Notes: a model not told the origin generated them from the sequence alone. Shown: positions 38,953-48,799, counted from the first letter of the stretch. The stretch is DNA of 64,000 nt from an uncultured Psychrobacter sp. (GCF_947488565.1 NZ_CANKZC010000002.1:434001-498000), one strand, 5' to 3'. Program-made: numbers and translations.

Positions 38953-39903
38953 TTACTGAAATTCTTGCAAAGTCTGTTCGTATTTGGCGATTTGCTTATC
39001 GTAGTCTTCAATGGTCTCATTAAACTTTGTCATCAAACTTTCAAACTCTTGCTGCTGCGTTAGTTTCATTTGTTGCATGTCCTGAGCTTGCTGAGCTTCT
39101 ATTTGCTGCCATACTTGATGCTGGATAATCAAGCGCGCGAGGGCGGGGCTCTTTACATTGACGCGTTCAGCGATTTCTGCGTGCTCAAACAACTGCGGCA
39201 CTAAAGTGACGATATTAAGTAAGGTATCCGAGTTTTGCGCACTAAGTGCAGTAGCTGCCGGCTGATACAATGCTTGCATGGCTTGTTGATAACGTTCGAT
39301 GATTTGTTCTTCTGTCAGCACTTCAGGCTTACGCGGCTCAAGACTGATACGCTTTAGTACTTCTAAGTCACGCTCTCCTACTTCCGTACTAACGTTTATT
39401 TCATTTTCAACATTGTTATTAGCTTCATCAATTGCCGTGTCAGAGGCAGTACTAGCAGTAGTGTTGGCACTAGCAGTAATGTCGTTTTGATCTGTTGTAT
39501 TTTTGACTGGTTCAGACGCACTATCGAGTAATGATGGGCTGATACTGTCGGATGCATCAGCGGCTTGTAGCGCTTCATACTCTGCTTGCAAGCGTCGCTG
39601 CAACCCTTGCATTTGGGTAACATACAATGGCTGAAACTGCTCTATACGTGCTTTAGCAGAATCGCTTAATGGCGCAGGCTTGGTATTTTCAGTATCGGTT
39701 TGAGCGCTTGTTTGACTGTCGTCATCCGTTATGGTGGGTTCTGACTGCTGCTGACAACCAGTCAGTAATATCGCGCCTGCCAGCATTGCTGCTGCTATAC
39801 TGGTTGGTTGCAATGAATCTACCCTAGCACTCTTATATTTGGTAGTTTTTTGACCAACTTTATCAACCGCTTTAGGCTTTGAATTCCAAGACTTAAATAT
39901 CAA
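38953..39903 (-). CDS. putative coiled-coil lipoprotein
   Basis: A 316-aa protein of unknown function. A membrane segment SIAAAMLAGAILL leads into a lipobox LLTGC with Cys near residue 50, so it should be a lipoprotein, though with an unusually long basic n-region. After the Cys come a Ser/Thr/Asp-rich stretch, a Gln/Glu-rich region, a disordered insert (about 120-170) and a C-terminal coiled coil (about 265-316, KLTQQQEFESLMTKFNETIE). The product is probably anchored to a membrane facing the periplasm. No family was recognised. It ends at the gltA bidirectional terminator. Confidence 0.7.
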   Translation of the reverse strand: MIFKSWNSKPKAVDKVGQKTTKYKSARVDSLQPTSIAAAMLAGAILLTGCQQQSEPTITDDDSQTSAQTDTENTKPAPLSDSAKARIEQFQPLYVTQMQGLQRRLQAEYEALQAADASDSISPSLLDSASEPVKNTTDQNDITASANTTASTASDTAIDEANNNVENEINVSTEVGERDLEVLKRISLEPRKPEVLTEEQIIERYQQAMQALYQPAATALSAQNSDTLLNIVTLVPQLFEHAEIAERVNVKSPALARLIIQHQVWQQIEAQQAQDMQQMKLTQQQEFESLMTKFNETIEDYDKQIAKYEQTLQEFQ

Positions 39904-40027
39904 GGTACAGCTCCTTTGTTAAAAACAAATATAGCAGATACAACTTATTGTTTATTTCTATGTTGCTAATACTCATTGCCAAGACCATCGTATTTTATAA
40001 TAACCATTATGAGATCTGAGTGGTAGA

Positions 40028-40552
40028 TTAAACTGTGAACGATTTATCGTCTTTAATAACTGGATCTATTGTCAAAAAAGGAATACAAGCTTGTAAATCT
40101 TGACAGTTTTTGCCCAGCTGACGACGGACAAAATAGTCCTGTACCATACGTGCTTGTTGTTCGATACCATATTTGAAGAAGGGTTTACCAAGTTTTAAGT
40201 CGTACTCATAACGACGGTTTATAAGAGCGCCGCGTACTACTTTTAAACCTTGTTGTAGCTGCCAGACGTGAGTCAGCTCATGAATAAGCCAGCTTTGTTT
40301 ACTGATGCTTGTATGACCAAAATCTACTACCCAGTCCTCAGGATGAAAGTATATATTTCCGTTGGGACTGACTGCATAATTTTTGAGTACCCACCATGCC
40401 GTCTTTAATTGGACTGCATCAAGGTTGATACTGTCACCAAAGACTGAACGCGCAAGCTTGACCTCTCCGCTGCTAAGTTTACGGGATCGCTTGGCAAACC
40501 GACTTGATAAACGTCGCCTGTGGCTCAATAACTGCTTTATGGAGTAGGTCAT
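40028..40552 (-). CDS. HExxH-motif protein, putative zinc metallopeptidase-like
   Basis: A 174-aa protein with one striking motif, SWLIHELTHVWQLQQG (HExxH), as in zinc metallopeptidases and in the DUF4157-like proteins found in toxin and secretion contexts. The start is very basic (SHRRRLSSRFAKRSRKLSSG). No signal peptide is seen. I chose the ATG at 40552, which has GGAG six bases upstream; an ATG four codons before lacks one. Function is unknown and no partner gene is adjacent; rarA is divergent. Confidence 0.65.
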   Translation of the reverse strand: MTYSIKQLLSHRRRLSSRFAKRSRKLSSGEVKLARSVFGDSINLDAVQLKTAWWVLKNYAVSPNGNIYFHPEDWVVDFGHTSISKQSWLIHELTHVWQLQQGLKVVRGALINRRYEYDLKLGKPFFKYGIEQQARMVQDYFVRRQLGKNCQDLQACIPFLTIDPVIKDDKSFTV

Positions 40553-40865
40553 GATTATCTCCATGATTAAAATCTAACATCTTTGGCCAATTAACCAAAA
40601 GATGCATGTATAAGCCATACATAGAGTCTATGACTATAAAATAAAAGCATACAAAATATAATCTATACGCTTTTATGACACAAAAACCATTAAAAACCTA
40701 TCACAAACTGTTATTTAACTGACTTTAAATAACGACAGTATTATAACTTGACTGCTACTTATATGATGTAAAACGAGTATTACACAAACAGTAAATATGA
40801 GATAGCAAATGCTTGTCACTGTAGCGAATTTACAGGCAGTTACTTATAAAAATATAGAGAGTCTT

Positions 40866-42155
40866 ATGGCCCTTAATTTTCATGCTGATACGCCACTTGC
40901 CCAGCGTATGCGTCCCGCTTCCCTTGATGCAATCATTGGTCAAGCGCACTTGTTGGCAAAAGGCGCACCGCTACGGCGCTTGGTCGAGCAAAATCATCTG
41001 CCTTCGATTATATTGCATGGAGAGGCAGGTATAGGTAAGACGACGATTGCCATGCTACTAGCGGATGCGGTTGGGCGTCCTTTTCACGCTCTCTCAGCGC
41101 TTAATACTGGCGTCAAGCAATTACGTGAAGTATTAGACAGCAAGGACTCTTTAAGTTTTGAATCGCCAGTGGTGTTTATTGATGAGATTCATCGTTTTAA
41201 TAAAGCTCAGCAAGATGCGTTGTTAGGCGCTGTCGAGTCTGGTGATATCACTTTAATCGGCGCAACGACAGAGAATCCATCATTTAGCGTCAATAATGCC
41301 CTACTCTCACGCTGCCAAGTATATCGCTTAGAACCACTTGATACAGAGCAAATCGCGACCGTACTAACGCGTGCTATCAAAGAAGATACGGTATTAAAAA
41401 CGCTAGCTATTTATTTGCAAGCCCAGGATTTTATTAGCCAATTAGCGCATGGAGATGCACGTAAAGCATTGAACTTATTAGAGCTTGCGGTACAAACTGC
41501 TGACCCACAGCAGTCGCCTATTATTGTTAATGATCAGCTGGTCGGCCGTGTGGCGCAAACGGCGTTAGTGCGCTACGACAAAGATGGTGAGCAGCATTAT
41601 GATATTGTCTCAGCGATGATAAAATCCGTACGCGGCTCGGACCCTGATGCGGCGCTGTATTGGATGGCTAGAATGTTAGTCGGCGGTGAGCCTGCTGACT
41701 TTATTGCCCGGCGTTTGGTCATTTTGGCCAGTGAAGATATTGGCAATGCCAATCCTAATGCGTTATTACTTGCTGATGCTGCGCTGCGTAGTGTGCAATC
41801 TATCGGCATGCCTGAGGCGCGCATTATTTTAGGACAAGTCGTGGTCTATCTTGCGACCAGTGCCAAAAGCAATAGTACCTACAATGCGATCAATGCGGCA
41901 ATGTCGCTGGCAGAAAAAGACGCCTCTCCTGTACCGCTCCATTTACGTAATGGGGTGAGCAAACTTATGCGCGAACAAGGTTATGGTAAAGGTTATACTT
42001 ATCCACACAACTACTCCAATCATTACTATCCGCAGACTTACTTGCCTGATAATTTGGTGGGCACACGTTTTTATGAGTATGCAGACAATCAGCGCGAACA
42101 ACATAGCAAGCAGTTTATGGATTGGCTTAAAAGCCAAGCACCAACGAGTAAGTAA
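40866..42155 (+). CDS. rarA: replication-associated recombination protein A (AAA+ ATPase)
   Basis: RarA (MgsA) is a clamp-loader-like AAA+ ATPase acting at stalled forks. The N-terminus AQRMRPASLDAIIGQAHLL, Walker A HGEAGIGKTT, Walker B VVFIDEIHRFNKAQQDALL and sensor ATTENPSF are all clear, as is the C-terminal QTYLPDNLVGTRFYEY. I chose ATG 40866 because it places RMRP about 14 residues in, as in E. coli; a start 19 codons upstream (40809, with GAGA) is possible. Length is 429 aa. Confidence 0.95.
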   Translation: MALNFHADTPLAQRMRPASLDAIIGQAHLLAKGAPLRRLVEQNHLPSIILHGEAGIGKTTIAMLLADAVGRPFHALSALNTGVKQLREVLDSKDSLSFESPVVFIDEIHRFNKAQQDALLGAVESGDITLIGATTENPSFSVNNALLSRCQVYRLEPLDTEQIATVLTRAIKEDTVLKTLAIYLQAQDFISQLAHGDARKALNLLELAVQTADPQQSPIIVNDQLVGRVAQTALVRYDKDGEQHYDIVSAMIKSVRGSDPDAALYWMARMLVGGEPADFIARRLVILASEDIGNANPNALLLADAALRSVQSIGMPEARIILGQVVVYLATSAKSNSTYNAINAAMSLAEKDASPVPLHLRNGVSKLMREQGYGKGYTYPHNYSNHYYPQTYLPDNLVGTRFYEYADNQREQHSKQFMDWLKSQAPTSK

Positions 42156-42173
42156 CGATAGTCACAGTTTTTG

Positions 42174-42198
42174 GCCTATCTGCTACAATAGGCAGATA
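42174..42198. promoter_or_regulatory. two mutually exclusive hairpins before ribB
   Basis: TATCTGC (42177-42183) pairs with GCAGATA (42192-42198), while GCCTAT (42174-42179) pairs with ATAGGC (42188-42193). The stems share bases, so only one can form. They lie in the 92-bp gap before ribB. It is not an FMN riboswitch, which would be longer and have conserved multi-helix blocks. Confidence 0.35.
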
Positions 42199-42247
42199 AA
42201 TCTTATCCCTCCACATATCTATAAATATTGAAGCATTGAGACATCTT

Positions 42248-43378
42248 ATGAGTTTAAATACGATTCCTGAAATTATTGAAGACATCCGTGCTGGAAAAAT
42301 GGTCATCTTGATGGATGATGAAGACCGCGAAAACGAAGGTGATATTATCATGGCGGCCACGCATGTCCGTCCTGAAGATGTTAACTTTATGATTACTCAT
42401 GCCCGCGGCTTGGTATGCCTGACTCTATCACAAGCGCGTTGTCAACAGCTTGCATTACCGCTTATGTCAGATCGTAACGAAGCAAAATTTAGTACCAACT
42501 TTACCGTTTCTATCGAAGCGGCGGAAGGCGTGACTACTGGTATTTCTGCAGCAGATCGTGCGCGTACTATTCAAGCAGCAGTGTCATCAGCGGCAAAGCC
42601 AGAAGACATCGTCCAGCCTGGACATATTTTCCCAATCATGGCACAAAATGGCGGCGTATTACACCGCGCTGGCCACACCGAAGCTGGCTGTGATTTGGCC
42701 CGCCTCGCAGGACTTGAACCTGCCGCCGTTATTGTAGAGATTATCAATGCTGATGGTACGATGGCACGCCGTGATGATCTTGAGATATTTGCCCAAGAAC
42801 ATGATATAAAAATCGGTACCATCGCTGATCTTATCAACTATCGCATCGCTAATGAGCAGACGGTAGAAGAGATTGAATCGCATCCATTTGAGACTGAATA
42901 CGGTACGTTCACTCTACATCGTTTTCGTGAATTTGGTGCTGATGAGACCCATCTGGCCTTAGTAAAAGGCGATGTTAGCAAAGGCGTCAGTACGGTACGT
43001 GTACATGGCTTTCACCCGCTACGTGATTTATTTGCCGCCAAAAATGACACTACAGGACGCGGCGGCTGGAGTGTCCAATCCGCTTTAGAAGAAATCAGTG
43101 CTTCAGAGCGTGGGGTGTTGGTTTGGATTGGCAGTCATCAACCCGTCGACTTAGGAGATGCACTAGACAAAGCATCTGAAAATCAATCGCTCTCAACCAT
43201 CGCTCAGCAGCCTTATCGCAGTATCGGTGTTGGTGCACAGATTTTGCGCCATTTAGGTGTACGCGATATGCACCTCTTATCATCGCCGATGAAATTTTAT
43301 GCGTTATCAGGGTTTGAATTGAATGTTATCGACTTTATTCAAGCTCCCACGCAATATCTAAATAAAGATGGTCAGTAA
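42248..43378 (+). CDS. ribB: 3,4-dihydroxy-2-butanone-4-phosphate synthase with degenerate GTP cyclohydrolase II-like domain
   Basis: The N-terminal ~200 residues are a complete RibB domain that turns ribulose-5-phosphate into the four-carbon riboflavin precursor: DDEDRENEGDIIMAA and HRAGHTEAGCDLARLAG are intact. The C-terminal ~165 residues have the RibA fold pattern but no zinc-binding Cys cluster: the position reads VRVHGFHPLRDLFAAKN with no Cys. GTP cyclohydrolase II activity is therefore unlikely. Such RibBX-type fusions are known in pseudomonads. I chose ATG 42248 over a TTG four codons upstream. Length is 376 aa. Confidence 0.93.
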   Translation: MSLNTIPEIIEDIRAGKMVILMDDEDRENEGDIIMAATHVRPEDVNFMITHARGLVCLTLSQARCQQLALPLMSDRNEAKFSTNFTVSIEAAEGVTTGISAADRARTIQAAVSSAAKPEDIVQPGHIFPIMAQNGGVLHRAGHTEAGCDLARLAGLEPAAVIVEIINADGTMARRDDLEIFAQEHDIKIGTIADLINYRIANEQTVEEIESHPFETEYGTFTLHRFREFGADETHLALVKGDVSKGVSTVRVHGFHPLRDLFAAKNDTTGRGGWSVQSALEEISASERGVLVWIGSHQPVDLGDALDKASENQSLSTIAQQPYRSIGVGAQILRHLGVRDMHLLSSPMKFYALSGFELNVIDFIQAPTQYLNKDGQ

Positions 43379-43446
43379 TAGAGCTACTTTTGTAATAGCC
43401 TTTCACTGAGACTAGGATAAGCTTTTATAAACACCATCCTAAACAG

Positions 43447-43480
43447 GCACCCTAATAAAGTTTATTGGGGTGCTTTTTTT
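43447..43480 (+). terminator. rho-independent terminator after ribB
   Basis: GCACCCTAATAAA (43447-43459) and TTTATTGGGGTGC (43461-43473) form a 13-bp stem with one G-U pair, followed by seven T residues. Confidence 0.85.
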
Positions 43481-43520
43481 CTGGTTGTCTTATCAACTTA
43501 TAAGTTAAAAAAAGCAAAGA

Positions 43521-44012
43521 TTACAATTGAGGGGTGTGACCAACCTTTTTTTCGAGCGCTAATAAATGCGTGCGCTCCTCTTCTGTCCATGGCAGTTTGG
43601 TCTTGCCATCACTGTCCAATCGGACTATCACTGCTTCAGCAGTCGCGACTATGGTTTGTTGCGCCCCGCTATAATAACTATATTCTATTACGATACTGGT
43701 TGTGCCCAAACGTTGACAACGTACCCCTAACAACAAAGTGTCTGGATAAAAAACTGGACGTAAATATTGACAGCTTGACTGAGCGAGTACAGTGACCATA
43801 TTGCCATCAAACATCCCTAAAGTCTGCAAATAAGCAATACGCGCTGACTCAGCATAACGATAAAACACCACGTTATTTAAATGATTAAAAGCATCCATCT
43901 CCCCCCAATGAATTGGCTGAGTATGTATGACTGGATAATGGGCCAGATCGACAGGATAGCTATCGTTTGGTATATCTGCTGTTAGGCGTGTAGAGTGATT
44001 AACGAGATCCAT
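43521..44012 (-). CDS. acyl-CoA thioesterase, 4-hydroxybenzoyl-CoA thioesterase (hotdog) family
   Basis: A 163-aa hotdog-fold protein. IHWGEMDAFNHLNNVVFYRY carries the Asp/His/Asn active-site pattern of YbgC/FadM-like thioesterases, which hydrolyse acyl-CoA thioesters. The C-terminus has IVIEYSYYSGAQQTIVATAEAVIVRLD, typical beta strands. It stands alone, convergent with ribB, with no operon partner; the acyl chain specificity cannot be told. Confidence 0.88.
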   Translation of the reverse strand: MDLVNHSTRLTADIPNDSYPVDLAHYPVIHTQPIHWGEMDAFNHLNNVVFYRYAESARIAYLQTLGMFDGNMVTVLAQSSCQYLRPVFYPDTLLLGVRCQRLGTTSIVIEYSYYSGAQQTIVATAEAVIVRLDSDGKTKLPWTEEERTHLLALEKKVGHTPQL

Positions 44013-44150
44013 AATTTGCCTTAATTTTCGTTTACTACTTTCCGTTTACGGGATAGAAGTGCATTAAAGTATCAGTTTTTAAGAGCATTAGTGTCTAAAA
44101 GTAATAACGCTTAACAAGCTTGAATACTCTGACAGGCTACTACTCAAAGC

Positions 44151-45095
44151 TTACTTACGCTCAGACTTATCCAACATTTGACTAGTTAATAATGTCTGTG
44201 GCTTTGGCGCGTCAGCGATGAGCCTATCAAGCCATATAATGGCTTCTGTAATGTCATCTGGCGACTGCTTCGTCGTTGGGGTCTGTTGATGTTCAATCGT
44301 TGACTTGTCATCTATCGATGAAGATGGTGGTGACTTACTAAGAGCAGCTTTTTGTCTACGAGACGTATCTTTAACCAAAGTCTGTAACTGTGCCCGTGCT
44401 TGGTTTAAATAACCAGTCAGCTGGTCTTGCTCACGCATATTACCGGCTTGAATGGCCAAATTTAAAGTCATAATGACTTCATAACCAGTTAACTGCTGAC
44501 CAGTAAGTGCTGCGCTGTTGTTCTGATTACTGTTACGCACATAACTGCGCAAAAATTCCTGAATATTTTGAATGGCAAGATTCTGTAGCTGCCAAGGATT
44601 AGGCTGCGAGCTTTGTGCTTGTAGACGCTCGATATCTTTGGACAAGCTTTGTGTGATAACCATAGTTAGTGCTGGTGATATCTCATTATTATCTTGCGAT
44701 AACTGCCACAGTAGACCCTGTAACAAATCAATTGAGCCTTTATAATTGTTATCTGCTATTAGTTTATCGACCGCCTTGATTTGAATACGTAATAGATCAA
44801 GTTGATTTTGTGCTTGGCTGTTTGTCGTTGTACTCGGCTCTGGTAGAGTTTGCTGACTGATGGCAAACAGACGGTCATCTATCTCATTTAGACGACTGAC
44901 CATATGCTCATTACTTTGTAGACGTTCATTGATTTGATTTTGAAAACGCTGCTGAGCAATATATAGCCAAACCAAAGCGATAACCAATAATAGAATAAAC
45001 AACCATTGCAACTGTAATAGCAGCATACTTGCCTGCCGTCGCTGTTTATTTACCGACAAGTCATTTGCTGTAGACTTTTTAAACTTGGTTGACAT
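44151..45095 (-). CDS. hemX: HemX-like membrane protein
   Basis: A 314-aa bitopic membrane protein. A basic cytoplasmic start is followed by one membrane segment (LQWLFILLLVIALVWLYI, about 30-47), a coiled coil (QQRFQNQINERLQSNEHMV) and a helical periplasmic region of HemX type. The C-terminus is rich in Ser, Thr, Pro and Gln. HemX is found after hemCD in many gammaproteobacteria; its role in haem synthesis is not settled. I chose ATG 45095 over an in-frame TTG six codons upstream. It follows hemD by 76 bp. Confidence 0.78.
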   Translation of the reverse strand: MSTKFKKSTANDLSVNKQRRQASMLLLQLQWLFILLLVIALVWLYIAQQRFQNQINERLQSNEHMVSRLNEIDDRLFAISQQTLPEPSTTTNSQAQNQLDLLRIQIKAVDKLIADNNYKGSIDLLQGLLWQLSQDNNEISPALTMVITQSLSKDIERLQAQSSQPNPWQLQNLAIQNIQEFLRSYVRNSNQNNSAALTGQQLTGYEVIMTLNLAIQAGNMREQDQLTGYLNQARAQLQTLVKDTSRRQKAALSKSPPSSSIDDKSTIEHQQTPTTKQSPDDITEAIIWLDRLIADAPKPQTLLTSQMLDKSERK

Positions 45096-45171
45096 AAGCG
45101 GTACCGTTATCAATAGTTTTTATGACATTTATAGTTTTAAGAACACTTCAAAATAAAGGCACAAGACAAGT

Positions 45172-46125
45172 TTACGGTTTTATTTCTATCAATCGGTCCT
45201 GCTTAATAGCAGCCGAAATAGTCGTAGGAGATAAATCTTCTACTTGCCAGTAGTGCAATTGTTTTTCTGCCACTATATTGGCTAGGCGCGTGCCCAAAAC
45301 CACATAGTTAAAATCTGTCAGGGTCGGTAATATGATACTTTTTGAGGCCATAGCTGAATTCGTCTGCGCTTGCTCAACAATGTCTGTCCAATGCTCAAAC
45401 GCTGTGCCACTACTAATGACGACAATAGGCTTGGGTGCTTGTGACTGTACAAATCGCGGTGATCGACTGGTATTTTGCTTGATGAACTGCTCAGCCCATT
45501 GTTGATAATTTGCCTGTGCATCAATAGGCTGAATACGCTCGTACCATGCAATACTGTCAATATGTACACCGCGCGCCTTTAATGTATCGACCAGTAACCG
45601 TCGCCCTCCCAAACCGCGCCAGATCAGTAGTTTATTGCCAGCTTGCAAACGCTTAATCTCAGGCATGGCCAACATACCTTCATTATTGGCGACCATCGGT
45701 TGTAAAACTTGATAACTAAATGGCAATTTGGTGTCTTGTAAAACAGACGCTGTCGCCTCTCCTACTGCAATCAGATGACTTGGTGGCTGACTAGGGTAAA
45801 GTGTCTTTGATTCTGACAATAGATCATCAGTAGACCTTTCTGTGGTCTTTTTAAGGGCTTGCCAGACTGCTAGTCCTGACGCTGCTGCAGTAGGACTGAC
45901 TATAACGAGTGCGTCATAACTACCTGATAGCCAGTCTTGCATCAATCCAATATCTGCCTCGCTTACTACTCGCGGCTTTAGTGTGAGCATTGGCATATCG
46001 ACAACCCTAAAACCTGCTTCTTTTAAATGCGTTGACAATGGTGCTGCACGTTCTAGCGGGCGGGTATTAATGATGACTGTTGGTGATGAGTCGTGAGTTG
46101 ATTCGGACAAAAATGCGTGTGACAT
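45172..46125 (-). CDS. hemD: uroporphyrinogen-III synthase
   Basis: HemD cyclises hydroxymethylbilane to uroporphyrinogen III. Sequence conservation is low in this family, but NTRPLERAAPLSTHLKEAGF near the start, VIVSPTAAASGL, IAVGEATASVL, LIWRGLGGRRLLVDTLKARG and VVISSGTAFEHW are the expected blocks in order. Length 317 aa is longer than E. coli's 246, with inserts near residues 95-105 and 215-230. Position between hemC and hemX supports the call. Confidence 0.92.
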   Translation of the reverse strand: MSHAFLSESTHDSSPTVIINTRPLERAAPLSTHLKEAGFRVVDMPMLTLKPRVVSEADIGLMQDWLSGSYDALVIVSPTAAASGLAVWQALKKTTERSTDDLLSESKTLYPSQPPSHLIAVGEATASVLQDTKLPFSYQVLQPMVANNEGMLAMPEIKRLQAGNKLLIWRGLGGRRLLVDTLKARGVHIDSIAWYERIQPIDAQANYQQWAEQFIKQNTSRSPRFVQSQAPKPIVVISSGTAFEHWTDIVEQAQTNSAMASKSIILPTLTDFNYVVLGTRLANIVAEKQLHYWQVEDLSPTTISAAIKQDRLIEIKP

Positions 46126-46171
46126 AGGCCTACCACTGCTTAAAGTATCATGTAGTTAGCTACAGCCAACA

Positions 46172-46213
46172 TAGATATTAAAAAGTAGATATTAAAAAGT
46201 AGATATTAAAAAA
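46172..46213. repeat. 14-bp tandem repeat, three copies, in the hemC-hemD gap
   Basis: The unit TAGATATTAAAAAG occurs three times head to tail (46172-46185, 46186-46199, 46200-46213); the last copy differs at the final base. Copy number could vary by slippage and change hemC-hemD spacing. Confidence 0.85.
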
Positions 46214-46312
46214 TGACTGTTAAGATTTTTACAGCTGTGCGCTACATACATCAACGGTATATAGCACAGCTTACTGTTATTTATAGCAATAACAGTCTTT
46301 ACCAGTATGTAT

Positions 46313-47338
46313 TTATGATTCAGGATGATAAATCGCTGACAAGATAGCGCCTGCACCATCAGCGAGTAATTTTTTGGCGACATCGATACCTAACTGATTG
46401 GCCTGTGCTTCTTTTTCCGCTTGTGAGCCCGTCAATACGATGCATTTTTCAGCTTTCAGTAATTTACTACCATCTGCTTGACCAACACGGCCGCGCAACC
46501 ACAAATGGCTACCGTTATCATTGTTGTCATAAACCGTAGTAGCTTCTGTAGCCTCATCCGTTTGCAATACAGCATAAGCGGCAATTGGAACTTGGCAACC
46601 CCCTTCCAAATGACGATTTAGAGCACGCTCAGCGATGAGACGAATACGCGCCTTGTCATCGTTTAGGGGAGCAAGTAGCTCTAATACGTTTGTATCATCT
46701 TGACGACATTCAATCGCTAATGCCCCTTGACCGACAGCTGGTAGACAAGTATCAATAGCCAATTCACCGCGAATGCGCTCATCAAGCTCGATGCGTTGTA
46801 GGCCACTGGTAGCCAAGATAATGGCATCATAATCGCCTGCATCAAGCTTACCTAAACGCGTGCCAACGTTACCGCGCAATGTTTTGATTTGTAGATCTGG
46901 ACGATAGGCTTTGATCTGACATTGACGACGCAAACTTGCAGTACCGACAATCGCGCCTTCTGGTAGCTCGTCAATACTATCATAAGTATTGGAAACAAAG
47001 GCATCGGTTGGGGCTTCACGTTTGCAATAAACGCCCAAGGTAAGCCCTTCAGGTAACTGCATAGGAACGTCTTTCAATGAATGTACCGCAATATCTGCCT
47101 GCCCATCGTATAGGGCTTGTTCTAACTCTTTGACAAATAAGCCTTTACCGCCTATTTTTGCCAATGGTGTGTCTAAAATCTTGTCACCTTTAGTGACGAT
47201 TTTTAGTAAATTGATAGTCAACTCTGGATACAGCTTCAGCAATCGATCGCGTATATGCTCTGCTTGCCAGAGGGCAAGAGGGCTTTGGCGAGTAGCAATA
47301 TTCAAGGTAAGTAAATCAGATAGCGGTGTGGTACTCAT
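46313..47338 (-). CDS. hemC: hydroxymethylbilane synthase (porphobilinogen deaminase)
   Basis: HemC joins four porphobilinogens into hydroxymethylbilane. [17 protein letters not shown] at the start, [28 protein letters not shown] (blocks near 60-88), [17 protein letters not shown] and [14 protein letters not shown] with the dipyrromethane-cofactor Cys are all present. I chose ATG 47338 (MSTTPLSD), with GAGG six bases upstream; a TTG four codons earlier is less likely. Length is 341 aa. A terminator upstream (47443-47480) separates it from algR, so it has its own promoter in the 105-bp gap. Confidence 0.97.
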   Translation of the reverse strand: MSTTPLSDLLTLNIATRQSPLALWQAEHIRDRLLKLYPELTINLLKIVTKGDKILDTPLAKIGGKGLFVKELEQALYDGQADIAVHSLKDVPMQLPEGLTLGVYCKREAPTDAFVSNTYDSIDELPEGAIVGTASLRRQCQIKAYRPDLQIKTLRGNVGTRLGKLDAGDYDAIILATSGLQRIELDERIRGELAIDTCLPAVGQGALAIECRQDDTNVLELLAPLNDDKARIRLIAERALNRHLEGGCQVPIAAYAVLQTDEATEATTVYDNNDNGSHLWLRGRVGQADGSKLLKAEKCIVLTGSQAEKEAQANQLGIDVAKKLLADGAGAILSAIYHPES

Positions 47339-47442
47339 GATAAGCCTCAAAATTGTTAGTACTAGATTGTTGATACTAGGTCTGATGCGTCAGTAGGTCT
47401 GATGCTTGCAAGCCTTTAATAGGTAAGTATTTTTATCTGACG

Positions 47443-47480
47443 CAAAAAAAATACCCCTATTTAAGCATAAATAAGGGCAT
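47443..47480 (-). terminator. rho-independent terminator after algR
   Basis: On the minus strand ATGCCCTTATTTA pairs with TAAATAGGGGTAT (47451-47463) around a TGCT-type loop, and eight T follow (A-run 47444-47451). Confidence 0.85.
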
Positions 47481-47603
47481 GAAGATACGACTGAGACATT
47501 TTGGTTGTTACTAACTATTTAGGACGTGCTCATTATAACGTAATGGGCCTTTAGCAATTGATAATGCATACATCCTAATCATTTTTGTGATTAGCGCCAG
47601 CGA

Positions 47604-48341
47604 TCACATACTTTGGATTTTTTCTCGTAGCGCTGGCAGATGTCGGCGGCTAACTGAGAGTGTTTCATCCAGTCCTTTGAAGCGTACTTGATATTGACCC
47701 GAATCTATTGTTTCTAAATAATCCAAAAATCCTAGATTAATGATCGCATTACGATGGACTCGAAAAAGTCGGCTTTCAAACTCTTGCTCAAGCTCTTTTA
47801 GCGTCTCATCGATGAGTACAGTTCCCTCTTTATGACGGACTTTGACATATTTTTGATCTGCCGTAAAATAATAGATATCTTTAAGCTTAATCAGCTCAAC
47901 GCCGCGATGCGTACGCGCTGCGATATGCTCGCGTACAGGACGAGCAGTGGGATCTTCAAGCTTACGAATCTCATTTAGCTGGGCGGCATTTAAGTTTTTT
48001 GCTTGACTCAAGGCTTCTATCAATTCGTCTTTATTGGCCGGCTTTAATAAATAGCCAATAGCATTTGCTTTAAATGCGGCGATGGCATAATGATCATAGG
48101 CAGTAACGAAAATGATGGCTGGCGGATGCTCAAGCTCATTTAACGCTTGTGCACAGCGTACTCCATCCATTTCTGGCATACGTATATCGAGCAATATTAT
48201 ATCAGGTTGCTGTACTTTCACTGCCGTTATAGCCTCAGCGCCTGTAGTTGCTTGGGCAACAACTTCGTATCCTGTTTCTTGCACAATCCTAACCAAGCGC
48301 TCACGAGCAAGTGGTTCGTCATCACAAACTACAATCCGCAT
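47604..48341 (-). CDS. algR: LytTR-family response regulator, AlgR-like
   Basis: A 245-aa two-component regulator. The receiver domain (about 1-115) has the acidic pair Asp7-Asp8, phospho-acceptor Asp52 in LLDIRMPEMDG, Thr80 and Lys100 in YLLKPA. The C-terminal LytTR DNA-binding domain (about 140-243) has HRGVELIKLKDIYYFTADQKY and FRVHRNAIINLGFLDYLE. In pseudomonads AlgR controls alginate, type IV pili and virulence. It lies between the sensor gene and hemC, the order known from Pseudomonas. A 458-bp gap to the sensor gene is unusual. Confidence 0.93.
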   Translation of the reverse strand: MRIVVCDDEPLARERLVRIVQETGYEVVAQATTGAEAITAVKVQQPDIILLDIRMPEMDGVRCAQALNELEHPPAIIFVTAYDHYAIAAFKANAIGYLLKPANKDELIEALSQAKNLNAAQLNEIRKLEDPTARPVREHIAARTHRGVELIKLKDIYYFTADQKYVKVRHKEGTVLIDETLKELEQEFESRLFRVHRNAIINLGFLDYLETIDSGQYQVRFKGLDETLSVSRRHLPALREKIQSM

Positions 48342-48799
48342 GTAGACTCCTCTCTTACAGCATAATAATTATACTATTAACTACTTTTAAGATTATATTT
48401 ATACAAACTCGTAGTAGCTCAGCATATAAAACGATTATTTAATGACTCTACAATTAATTAGTTAGAGACTGAGAACTGATCTTTATAATACTCTACTCAG
48501 GCGATAAAATTTGCATGATTTTTAAAGAGCGTTTGTCATTTATATGTTATTCGCACAGGCAAGGTAACATAGTGCTTACGCAGCCTTGAACCTAAAATTC
48601 TTCGTTATCAGATAATTGACGAGTCAAAATATCTTTTACTGATTTAGTTTTCAAAGTCAGATCGTATAAGATAGAGAGCAATAAATATGCCATGTTTATA
48701 CTAACGGTAGTAGTATTTAAATAAAAGGTAGAAAGGTGGTCGATTTATATCATGTAATAGAGACTGGTTCAGGTATCTCTTTGCTTGGTCAGGCGCCCA
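48342..48799. other. 458-bp spacer between algZ and algR
   Basis: It is A+T-rich with no protein-like reading frame, tRNA or clear terminator. It should contain an independent algR promoter; no site was fixed. Most LytS/LytTR pairs have touching or closely spaced genes, so the length is notable. Confidence 0.45.
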
